Assembly (NCBI GenBank): GCA_007116095.1
Contig: SKJD01000241.1
Coordinates: forward strand, 1-7,273
DNA: 7,273 nucleotides
From: Candidatus Hydrogenedentota bacterium
GTDB lineage: Bacteria; Hydrogenedentota; Hydrogenedentia; Hydrogenedentales; SCBR16-9
Direction: 5' to 3'
Positions 1 to 6,106 of the stretch are shown here, piece after piece. The position numbers were made by a program, and so were the translations under genes. Position 1 is the first letter of the stretch, and each line of letters starts with the position of its first letter. The notes under the pieces were generated by a model, which saw nothing but the letters and a program-made list of their open reading frames with translations, was not told where the DNA came from and did no database searches.

Positions 1-3000
1 AGGCGGAGCTGCACCGAACGGGGGCCCATGCCTGTCACGTCGATGTTCTTGGCGCTGGGAGTTGGGCTGCGGTCGGGGTGAATGGTTGCCAGCACCGCGC
101 CGCTGTCGGCATCCAGCAATTCCACCGCCAGACGCCCCATATCGCTGTCCTCCCTGGGCTGGTTTTCACCTCCCTGGATATACACCTGTAAGGATTGGTG
201 ATCTGCATTCAAATCAAAAACAGGGGAGAGGGCCGTGCCGGTGGCGCTTTCACCCGTTTTGGCGAGGGAATTCAGTGTCGTACCGCTGTACAAGTTGGGA
301 ATGCTTGCCACGGAAAACGCATCGCCCTCCACCGTCCAATCCGTCAGGTCCGAGGCCTCCTCGAATCGGAAGACGGTGGTGGGCAGGCGGAATCGCGCCG
401 GCGTTTCATAGGCGGTACCTGTCAATGCGGCGTTGTCGGAGGCCTCCTCCAACGTCAAGGCTACCAGGCCGAAGGACGGGTCCATCCCGATGGACTCAAA
501 GTGCAGGCGTTTGAGTGATTGGGGTTTGCCCAGGTCCAATTCGATGACATTGAAAGTCGCGCCCGGCGTATTCAGCGTGATGTTGTCCACCCAGAACTCC
601 GGTTGGGGAAAATGCGGGGGCTTGCCCGCAATCCAGTCTGCCTCATCGGCGTTCAGCAACGGCAAGGCGCCGCGGCGGTCATGACGGTCGTGCTGGGAGG
701 TCGCGAAATTATGGAACATTTCACGAGGCAGGAACCAGTCGAAATCACCTGGAGCATAAAGTTCGCGGCTGATCATATCGCCTGCATCCGTTTCCGCGGT
801 GATACGCGCTACCGGCGCGAAGACATCGTGGTTGTCGATGAAGGGTGTCACCAATAGGTAGAGCTTCTTGACCTGCCGGTCCAGGTCGATCGCGTAGTGC
901 GGCTGGTTGTATTTCCATGAAATGGGGACAAACTGCGCGTCGGGAATCTCGAAAGTTATACCCGGCAGTTCCGGGTGCTCATAACGGCCTGCTTCCGCGG
1001 GAAAATCTTCCATCGGGTTTCCTGCACCACTAAAGGGTGGATGCCCGAAGGCATAATATGGCCTTAGCGAGCGCCAGATGTCGTGGGACGCCAAGTCGTC
1101 TGCGGGCAGCGAAAAAGGGGTTATCCGCGACGCCAATGCTTCACGTAGCACCGCAACTTCCATAAAGGGCTTTTGGGCGCGCAGGGTGAAAGGAACGGGG
1201 TCTTCGCCCGGCAGCAGAAGCCTGGCCTGGTTGTCTCCGGGGGAGAGCAAGCCCAGCAGGGCATTGGGTAACTGGAAGTCCACTGTGTTTTCTGAACGGG
1301 CAGGAAGATCCAGCACCGCAGTCATTTCAAAAGCGGGCTCCAGCGGCCAGTGATCGTTTCTGCCTGCAATCTGCAAGTAGGCATTACCGTCTACGGCTTG
1401 ATCAGTATTGTTGCGCACAAGCAAGGTGGCTGCGCCGTTGGCGTCCAGACCCAACTTGTTTTCTTCATCGTTTTCGAAGACTGCGATCCGGGGCAGAATC
1501 GTTAGGTCCACCGGGTAGGTGAAACTCAAATCGCTGTCTGGAAGATAGAGTTCCAGGAAAAAGGTCCGGCGGCTGAAATTCAACTGCCCAAGGCGACCGT
1601 ACGGCAGGTAGTCCTCCAGCAACCCCGTGGAAATTTGCGCGTGCAGTCCCTTGTCGGCGCTACGCGCTTGCTGCAAAACGCCTTGGCGATCTATCACCTC
1701 CCGGATAACAGCGCCGTGTAGATCGAGTTCCAAGGTGTCGCCTTCCGCGATAGACTTGGCATGCGTCACCGAGAAATCGGCGGCCTGGAACTCAAATTGA
1801 ATCTGCGTCTCCTTTTCTGGGGAAATTTCTGCCTCCAGCGTGACGCCATTGACCCAGGGGCGGAGGGTGAAATCCGTCTCCTGGCCGTTTACCTGGAACG
1901 ATTGCACCACGCCTACCGGTAATTTCCAGGCAACTTTCCGCGCCAGGGCGTGCTCTGAGTCCACTGTGTACTGAAACTTGTCGCCTTCGCGGGTATAGCG
2001 GACCTGGTAGTCAGGAAGATGCAGCTCGGCCGACGGCCAGCTATCCGGCAAAGCGGGGCTGATGTACAAGGTGTTTTCTGGCAGGTGGGCGCGCAGTCCA
2101 AAGATGGCTTCAATAACGGATTGCACATAGAGACCAGCGGGCGGGGAGAAGTAAGCGGCCGTTTCTTCCATTGAGACTTCCGGCCAGGCGCCGCGGAGGG
2201 TGTCGTTCATCACCCAGTTGGCGATAGAACGCAAGGGCTGATAGGCCTCGTTGTGTAGCCCCATGCTCGACAGTCCCCAAGCGCCCCAGGGCTGTTGGGC
2301 CGCGCCCGGTTGCATGCCCCAGGAGCCGATGACATGGTTCGGGAAATTGTTCGAGCAAAAGACTTCACCACCCTCTTGCGTGGTGTGGGTGGGATGTTGG
2401 CCCACGCGGAAAATGGGTACAGGCTCCGCACCCGTTCCGGCGCCTATCAAACGATCCCGCAGGTGGCGCATGCCCGTCCAGCCGTCCAGGGGGTCCACCA
2501 GGCCGAAGAGTTGCGGGTAGATGAAGGTGTGGTACTGTCCGTCCAGGCGTTTCACACCCAGATCATCCCGGAAGAAGGCGAAGCGGCCGAGGTCCGCCAG
2601 CCACAATTCCCGGCGCAGGTTGGAAAGTAATTGCGTAGCGAGATTTCGACAACGCTCTGCGGTGGCGTCGTCTTCGAGGGCATCGGCTACCATCGCCCGG
2701 GTCTCCAGCATGTTGATGGCTTCCATCGTGGGCGTCGCGCCGCCATAGGGCGTCGATACGAAGTCTTCCTGATTACCGATTTGCTGTCCCCAGGCGATCA
2801 GACCAGCCACAGTGGGGTCATATTCATTGAAGGTGGCTTCAAGTACCTTGTCCAATGCCGGGGTGATTTGGGTGAGCGTCTCTACATCGCCCGTGCGCTC
2901 CCAGTAATTGCGCACCTGCCAGAAATAGAATTGATTGGAGCCGCCAAAGTCGCGTCGCGTCATGCCCGCCGGGGAGAAGTGGGGGACCGAACCGTCTTCC

Positions 3001-4022
3001 CGCAGGTTTTCCGCCGAGCTGAGGATGTTCTGTCGCGAACGGTCGGCATGGCCTGTCCAGTCCGTGGCCCCGCTGTGCTGCATGTGCCAGAGGGAGTGCC
3101 AATGGTGCAGGCATTCATTCCAGCCCCAAGGCCAAAGCCAGTTGTACTCAAGCGTCTGAAGCGCATGGGCAAAAGCCGCGTTCATATTGTCTTCGGGCGT
3201 GATAATGCGTGTTTCCAGAAGATTCTCGTAATGTTGTTCAATAAAGCCAAGCCCCGCTTCCGCATCTTGGTCCAACATTTCTTCAGCAAGTTCCTGGCTT
3301 TCGCCATAGGTCACAACCAATGCGAGGGAGCCGTTACCGCGCAGTTCCACATGGGGCCCATCAGCATCTTGAACCAGGGCGCCCTGGTTGTGGCTTTGCA
3401 AATAGACATGCAACGGGATTTCCGGATGGGTGAAGTGGTAGCGTTTGTCTTGCTCCAGTATCTCGAAGTTGTCTGCTTCCATGCCGTCCGTGCGCAACCA
3501 GTTCTTGCGTACCCAGCCCGTCGCGACTTCTCGCATACCACCGACCCGCAATACAATGGGAGCGTCGTTTGTGGCGGTGACCTCAAAATGTGCGGCGCCT
3601 TCCCAGTCCAGGCTGTCACGGCCATACGGCAAGGGAGTTAATCGCGTATGCAATTCGATGTTCCCGAGGCGGTAGTGGGCCTCTACACCACCCGGAAAAT
3701 TGTTTACTCTGATGTCTGTCGCCGCCTCCGGCCAGAGCATACCGTCCTCCGTCTCAACCCCGGCCACCATCTTGGCCAGGACATAGTGGTCCATGTACGT
3801 GAAGCGGTCTTTGCGGTAAGTCACTACGGCGCTGTTGGGGCGTTGTTCGTCGGTGCTGACGAGTGTATCCTGCCACGCCGCCATGCGCTCATTGAAATAG
3901 ACATCGGCTTCGCTGGCCGCGGTCGGTGTCGTGATGGCCATTGTACCTCCCAACAAAAATAGCCCCATGTAAACAGCATGTACCCAGTCCCATGACCTGA
4001 GTTTCCAGAACGTGTTATTCAT
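1..4022 (-). CDS. Large secreted multi-modular six-hairpin glycosidase-like protein (3' end outside window)
   Basis: An open frame of 1340 complete codons runs from the ATG at 4022-4020 to the left edge without a stop, so the C-terminus is missing. The start is supported by GAGGAG (4029-4034) six bases upstream. Residues 1-36 look like a signal peptide: Lys7/Arg9, a hydrophobic stretch at about 14-30, and likely cleavage near TAA-S (34-37). Residues about 60-270 are beta-rich. About 275-650 resemble an (alpha/alpha)6 barrel, with WGQQIGNQEDF at 411-421 and GLYVQSVIEAIFGLR at 630-644, followed by ISPALPDSW (654-662). That last arrangement is typical of clan-like six-hairpin glycosidases such as GH65, GH78, GH94 and GH95. 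Then come beta domains: about 665-750, an Ig-like stretch about 840-950, and a discoidin- or NPCBM-like sandwich about 1040-1195. From about 1222 there is a module (DLTDWTVEGDAF, then TGTALSPVFDL) like the accessory sandwich seen with levanase-type enzymes. The role is probably degradation of a complex glycan outside the cytoplasm. The family, substrate and catalytic residues cannot be assigned by eye. Confidence 0.85.
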   Translation of the reverse strand, partial: MNNTFWKLRSWDWVHAVYMGLFLLGGTMAITTPTAASEADVYFNERMAAWQDTLVSTDEQRPNSAVVTYRKDRFTYMDHYVLAKMVAGVETEDGMLWPEAATDIRVNNFPGGVEAHYRLGNIELHTRLTPLPYGRDSLDWEGAAHFEVTATNDAPIVLRVGGMREVATGWVRKNWLRTDGMEADNFEILEQDKRYHFTHPEIPLHVYLQSHNQGALVQDADGPHVELRGNGSLALVVTYGESQELAEEMLDQDAEAGLGFIEQHYENLLETRIITPEDNMNAAFAHALQTLEYNWLWPWGWNECLHHWHSLWHMQHSGATDWTGHADRSRQNILSSAENLREDGSVPHFSPAGMTRRDFGGSNQFYFWQVRNYWERTGDVETLTQITPALDKVLEATFNEYDPTVAGLIAWGQQIGNQEDFVSTPYGGATPTMEAINMLETRAMVADALEDDATAERCRNLATQLLSNLRRELWLADLGRFAFFRDDLGVKRLDGQYHTFIYPQLFGLVDPLDGWTGMRHLRDRLIGAGTGAEPVPIFRVGQHPTHTTQEGGEVFCSNNFPNHVIGSWGMQPGAAQQPWGAWGLSSMGLHNEAYQPLRSIANWVMNDTLRGAWPEVSMEETAAYFSPPAGLYVQSVIEAIFGLRAHLPENTLYISPALPDSWPSAELHLPDYQVRYTREGDKFQYTVDSEHALARKVAWKLPVGVVQSFQVNGQETDFTLRPWVNGVTLEAEISPEKETQIQFEFQAADFSVTHAKSIAEGDTLELDLHGAVIREVIDRQGVLQQARSADKGLHAQISTGLLEDYLPYGRLGQLNFSRRTFFLELYLPDSDLSFTYPVDLTILPRIAVFENDEENKLGLDANGAATLLVRNNTDQAVDGNAYLQIAGRNDHWPLEPAFEMTAVLDLPARSENTVDFQLPNALLGLLSPGDNQARLLLPGEDPVPFTLRAQKPFMEVAVLREALASRITPFSLPADDLASHDIWRSLRPYYAFGHPPFSGAGNPMEDFPAEAGRYEHPELPGITFEIPDAQFVPISWKYNQPHYAIDLDRQVKKLYLLVTPFIDNHDVFAPVARITAETDAGDMISRELYAPGDFDWFLPREMFHNFATSQHDRHDRRGALPLLNADEADWIAGKPPHFPQPEFWVDNITLNTPGATFNVIELDLGKPQSLKRLHFESIGMDPSFGLVALTLEEASDNAALTGTAYETPARFRLPTTVFRFEEASDLTDWTVEGDAFSVASIPNLYSGTTLNSLAKTGESATGTALSPVFDLNADHQSLQVYIQGGENQPREDSDMGRLAVELLDADSGAVLATIHPDRSPTPSAKNIDVTGMGPRSVQLR

Positions 4023-4065
4023 CTTTTGCTCCTCGGCGGGTTACTGCATGAAAATGTATCGTAGA

Positions 4066-4094
4066 AGCATAAGGTAAAACTGGATTTGCTTCAA
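4066..4094 (-). promoter_or_regulatory. Sigma-70-like promoter of the large glycosidase-like gene
   Basis: On the minus strand TTGAAG (4089-4094) and TATGCT (4066-4071) are separated by exactly 17 bases, each matching four of six consensus positions. Transcription would begin near 4058-4060, giving a leader of roughly 37 bases before the ATG at 4022 and including its GAGGAG ribosome binding site. No other better pair was seen in the gap upstream. The call rests only on consensus likeness and position. Confidence 0.5.
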
Positions 4095-4186
4095 GCCCCG
4101 TGCTGAACGAAAAATTGTCTGAAATGAACATTGCTGGGGCAGGAAGCTGAACCTTATACAGGCCTTATGTGCTCGTGAAGAAAAAG

Positions 4187-4216
4187 TTGCAAAACCGGGG
4201 GATTGCGTAGTACTGT
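4187..4216 (+). promoter_or_regulatory. Possible plus-strand promoter for the intergenic RNA
   Basis: TTGCAA (4187-4192) and TACTGT (4211-4216) are 18 bases apart on the plus strand. Each box matches four of six consensus positions. It would start a transcript near 4223 that runs through the 16S-tail match, the hairpins and the terminator at 4508-4558. The signal is weak and would not be called without that downstream structure. Confidence 0.3.
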
Positions 4217-4286
4217 ATTTTTCGTAAAGACCCGGCTGATGGCGAAGCAGTTCACTCAGGAGCTTGTGGGATACTTCGGTCGCGGC

Positions 4287-4301
4287 AGAAAGGAGGTGAT
4301 C
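4287..4301 (+). promoter_or_regulatory. Full-length Shine-Dalgarno match (15 bases)
   Basis: AGAAAGGAGGTGATC is the exact reverse complement of the common bacterial 16S rRNA 3' end. Ordinary ribosome binding sites use 4 to 7 bases of it; the other two sites in this window (GAGGAG and AAAGGAG) are typical. The match ends five bases before the ATG at 4307. Its last four bases plus the next five (4298-4306, GATCTATCT) can pair perfectly with AGATAGATC at 4377-4385, which would mask the start region. Confidence 0.55.
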
Positions 4302-4306
4302 TATCT

Positions 4307-4432
4307 ATGGAAAGTCCGGGTAAACCGGGCGCGAGTATGGGGCGTCTTGTCCTGGCGCATGTTACTCACGACCACAAGATAGATCCATCTCTGGAAGCGG
4401 GGATGGATCTTGCGAGGAGTAACCGGCTCTAG
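4307..4432 (+). CDS. Possible 41-residue peptide in the structured RNA region
   Basis: The ORF starts at ATG 4307, directly after an exceptionally long Shine-Dalgarno match, and ends at TAG 4430-4432. The predicted peptide begins MESPGKPGASMGRLVLAHV and ends DLARSNRL. It is hydrophilic, has no signal peptide, membrane segment or cysteine, and resembles no family I know. The main hairpin of the RNA (4361-4423) lies wholly inside it and the stop falls just after the hairpin. Translation and folding would therefore compete, as in attenuator peptides. Against it being a real gene: the length is small enough to occur by chance, and the stem constraints alone could explain the sequence. The ribosome-binding match is the main support. 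Confidence 0.3.
   Translation: MESPGKPGASMGRLVLAHVTHDHKIDPSLEAGMDLARSNRL
4361..4423 (+). other. Compound hairpin inside the candidate RNA
   Basis: Outer arms GTTACTC (4361-4367) and GAGTAAC (4417-4423) are perfectly complementary, as are inner arms AGATCCATC (4381-4389) and GATGGATCT (4402-4410). An alternative register pairs CAAGAT (4375-4380) with ATCTTG (4407-4412) above the same CCATC/GATGG core, bulging four bases. Two nested perfect stems of 7 and 9 pairs within 63 bases suggest selected RNA structure. Confidence 0.5.
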
Positions 4433-4499
4433 GCAGGGCGGTTGACCCGCCTGCTAATGGGGCTTTGGCCTCATGGTGGTGCGGTCATTTCCTCATCCG

Positions 4500-4558
4500 A
4501 CAAAAAGACCCGTCGTGGTGTCTTCCATCAGGAAGCCCACGACGGGTTCTCTGTTTTT
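4500..4558. terminator. Bidirectional intrinsic terminator between prepilin gene and intergenic RNA
   Basis: Arms ACCCGTCGTGG (4508-4518) and CCACGACGGGT (4537-4547) pair perfectly. Inside them CTTCC (4522-4526) and GGAAG (4531-4535) close over an ATCA loop, giving a near-continuous 16-pair stem. On the plus strand it is followed by TCTCTGTTTTT (4548-4558). On the minus strand it is followed by CTTTTTGTC (4507-4499). It can therefore end the prepilin-like transcript, whose stop codon is at 4625, and a plus-strand transcript arriving from the intergenic region. Confidence 0.85.
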
Positions 4559-4624
4559 CGGTTACGTTATGGTTTTGTTACTGCCCGAAAGCCGGTTACA
4601 GACGCTGACTCGGCAGTCCGGTGA

Positions 4625-5713
4625 TCAACCCCAGCCGCCGACGAGCTGCATCCAGTTACCGACATGGCCACCACGGCCCAGGGCGCTGGGATGCGAGTTG
4701 CTTTCGTCCAAGACGGCAACGGGGTATTCCGCGTTATAACGCACGAATTCCACGTGGCCATCGAAGAACAGCACATTGGCGCCGCCCGGGATATGGTTGA
4801 AGCGCAAGGTGCCGCGGTCTCCTGCGCCGGTGTAGCCTTCCTGCGTATCCGTGGCATTGCCCCAGGCGTCCCACATCACCGCGATGCTAGAGGCCGCTGA
4901 GGCGCCCGCACCGGGGTTGTTGATGTCGGTGATCATGAAACGTTCGACACCGTCCCGCAGGCGGGGAGCCGACATGGGCAACGGGCTGCCGTCGTCATCG
5001 GTGAACTGGTTGACAAAGGCGTCGCCGTGATGCGTTGTGAAATGCGACTCGGTAAGGTCGAAGTCGCCCCGCTGGCCGAAGCGCGTGACGTTGTTCCACT
5101 CCGCCGGGCAGTTACGCTCTTGCAGCTCAGGCTGGCCGTAGCTGATGTGCGGCTGGCCGTCCGGGTGGTTGGGCAGCGTCCCCATCGTGTGGAATATCTG
5201 CATCAGCGAGCTCATGCTGTTTTGCACGTAGCCGATGTAGATATATGACGTGGGATTCGACAACAAGGCCGCCCGGCAGGCGCGCGCTACTTCATCGTCG
5301 CCTACGACATTCTGCACTTGCGATGCCCAGTCCTCTGCAATGTGTACCGGCATTCCGTTGGGACCGGTGCTGTCATCTCGCGGATCGGAGGGGCAGATGG
5401 CGATGTTGATGTCGTTCCAGTAGTCCGGGTACAGGGCTTCACCTGCGATGGCCCCGCCGTTCCACTGGGCGTTGTTGATGAACCAGCGGCCATCGGGTGG
5501 GTACATCCCACGCGATTCGTTCGAGTACATCGCGAAGATGACGCCAAACTGTTTCAGGTTGTTGGCGCAGGATGCACGACGGGCCGCTTCCCGCGCACGG
5601 GCGAGCGCCGGCAGTAGAATGGCTGCCAGAATGCCGATGATGGCGATTACCACCAACAGCTCGATCAGCGTGAAGCCGGCTTTCTTGTGGTGACGGCTCT
5701 GCTTCAAGAACAT
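4625..5713 (-). CDS. DUF1559 family type IV prepilin-like protein
   Basis: The 362-residue product carries a class III prepilin leader: basic [13 protein letters not shown], then [20 protein letters not shown]. The predicted peptidase cut is after Gly13, with Phe14 methylated and Glu18 as the conserved Glu5 of the mature protein. Residues 14-34 form the hydrophobic N-terminal helix used for inner-membrane anchoring and pilin packing. Further features are the [10 protein letters not shown] segment that follows in this family, a CPSDP motif, and near the end [13 protein letters not shown] (His307 to Asp318-Gly319), the H-x-DG motif. Such proteins are thought to be pseudopilins or exported surface proteins; their exact job is unknown. 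The frame is open back to 5821, but the start at 5713 is preferred. AAAGGAG lies seven bases upstream of it, and the preceding 36 residues would place a non-basic extension before the leader. It stands between a phosphatase and a glycosidase-like gene and has its own terminator. Confidence 0.93.
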   Translation of the reverse strand: MFLKQSRHHKKAGFTLIELLVVIAIIGILAAILLPALARAREAARRASCANNLKQFGVIFAMYSNESRGMYPPDGRWFINNAQWNGGAIAGEALYPDYWNDINIAICPSDPRDDSTGPNGMPVHIAEDWASQVQNVVGDDEVARACRAALLSNPTSYIYIGYVQNSMSSLMQIFHTMGTLPNHPDGQPHISYGQPELQERNCPAEWNNVTRFGQRGDFDLTESHFTTHHGDAFVNQFTDDDGSPLPMSAPRLRDGVERFMITDINNPGAGASAASSIAVMWDAWGNATDTQEGYTGAGDRGTLRFNHIPGGANVLFFDGHVEFVRYNAEYPVAVLDESNSHPSALGRGGHVGNWMQLVGGWG

Positions 5714-5720
5714 GTAGGGT

Positions 5721-5727
5721 CTCCTTT
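5721..5727 (-). promoter_or_regulatory. Ribosome binding site that sets the prepilin start
   Basis: On the minus strand AAAGGAG lies seven bases before the ATG at 5713-5711. It selects this start over the upstream in-frame ATG at 5821, which has no comparable site and would put 36 extra residues ahead of a standard prepilin leader. Confidence 0.8.
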
Positions 5728-5828
5728 GTGATTCAAACTGCATTTGCAACAAGTTGAGCGGCAGGCCAAGCTTCATGAAGGCTATCGTGCTTATCCCGAA
5801 ATAAACATGAATAATAACCATAATAGTA

Positions 5829-5848
5829 AAATACTTTACGAAGTATTT
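5829..5848. repeat. Perfect AT-rich inverted repeat upstream of the prepilin gene
   Basis: AAATACTT (5829-5836) and AAGTATTT (5841-5848) are perfect inverted copies around a four-base centre. The site is about 20 bases downstream of the predicted -10 box (5868-5873) in the direction of transcription, so it would lie at the very start of the leader. It could be an operator for a dimeric repressor or a weak hairpin in the leader RNA. It has no T-tract of terminator type. Confidence 0.4.
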
Positions 5849-5867
5849 GCCTGATACTCATTCAATA

Positions 5868-5896
5868 ACTATAACATACTTCCGATTCAATGTCTT
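5868..5896 (-). promoter_or_regulatory. Sigma-70-like promoter of the prepilin gene
   Basis: On the minus strand AAGACA (5891-5896) and TATAGT (5868-5873) are 17 bases apart. The -10 box matches five of six consensus positions and the -35 box four of six. Transcription would start near 5860, giving a leader of about 150 bases that contains the inverted repeat at 5829-5848. The surrounding AT-rich stretch (5790-5890) stands out from the GC-rich genes, as promoter regions do. Confidence 0.42.
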
Positions 5897-6025
5897 GGAC
5901 CTTTGTGGGGAATGTTTGGTATAAATGCGCGCGGCATACGGAGAATCAGGGGTGAAAGGTGGTCAGAAAGCGAATAGCGGCAAGGCTGTGAAGTGTGATT
6001 GGACCAATGAGGAGGGTGCCCATAA

Positions 6026-6067
6026 ACAAAAAGACCGGCGCAAACTTGATGAGATCGTTGCGCCGGT
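6026..6067 (-). terminator. Intrinsic terminator of the alkaline phosphatase gene
   Basis: ACCGGCGCAA (6034-6043) and TTGCGCCGGT (6058-6067) form a perfect 10-pair GC-rich stem with a 14-base loop. Read on the minus strand it is followed by CTTTTTGT (6033-6026). It begins 40 bases after the phosphatase stop codon, which separates that transcript from the prepilin gene. No T-tract follows on the plus strand, so it should work in one direction only. Confidence 0.85.
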
Positions 6068-6106
6068 ATGGAGATGGGTTGTATCAGATTTTCTTGTACG
6101 TGTGTG

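Larger units (their letters stand above)
4223..4558 (+). ncRNA. Candidate structured RNA, unrecognised, ending in an intrinsic terminator
   Basis: This plus-strand stretch holds several hairpins in a row. A compound stem joins GTTACTC (4361-4367) to GAGTAAC (4417-4423) and encloses AGATCCATC (4381-4389) paired with GATGGATCT (4402-4410). A second stem at 4433-4454 is GCAGG-CGG against CCG-CCTGC with one bulged G. A third at 4457-4474 has seven pairs and a TTTG loop. The last is the terminator at 4508-4547, followed by a T-rich tail to 4558. Upstream, 4287-4301 is a perfect copy of the complement of the usual 16S rRNA 3' tail. No plus-strand gene follows, so it would be free-standing rather than a leader. 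It lacks the conserved parts of RNase P RNA, tmRNA, SRP RNA and tRNA. The 5' end is inferred from the weak promoter. It may instead be the mRNA of the 41-codon ORF at 4307. Confidence 0.42.
5728..6025. other. Intergenic region between phosphatase terminator and prepilin gene
   Basis: No convincing gene lies here. The left part (5728-5867) is the inferred prepilin leader and contains the inverted repeat at 5829-5848 and a 10-base palindrome CTTCATGAAG (5771-5780). The promoter-like boxes are at 5868-5896. The right part (5897-6025) shows nothing clear beyond a plus-strand TATAAA at about 5921, which lacks a properly spaced -35 box. Confidence 0.5.

Noticed and set aside
2631..3641. Plus-strand open frame of 336 codons
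   Set aside because: It lies wholly opposite the glycosidase-like gene, which has signal peptide, ribosome binding site and recognisable domains in one unbroken frame. The plus-strand product resembles nothing and is a shadow of the GC-rich coding strand.
4305..4330. GGAAAGTCCGGG, as in the first conserved region of RNase P RNA
   Set aside because: The other conserved RNase P parts, such as the ACAGAA-containing 3' strand of P4, are missing downstream and the hairpin order differs. The match is probably chance.
4442..4624. Plus-strand ORF of 60 codons downstream of the small ORF
   Set aside because: It lacks a ribosome binding site, runs straight through two hairpins and the terminator, and its product has no features.
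5771..5780. Palindrome CTTCATGAAG
   Set aside because: Ten bases with no spacer and no neighbour copy; such short palindromes are common by chance, so it is mentioned only in the region note.
5714..5821. In-frame N-terminal extension of the prepilin protein by 36 residues
   Set aside because: The extension has no ribosome binding site and crosses the predicted leader. The start at 5713 has AAAGGAG at seven bases and gives a normal basic prepilin leader.
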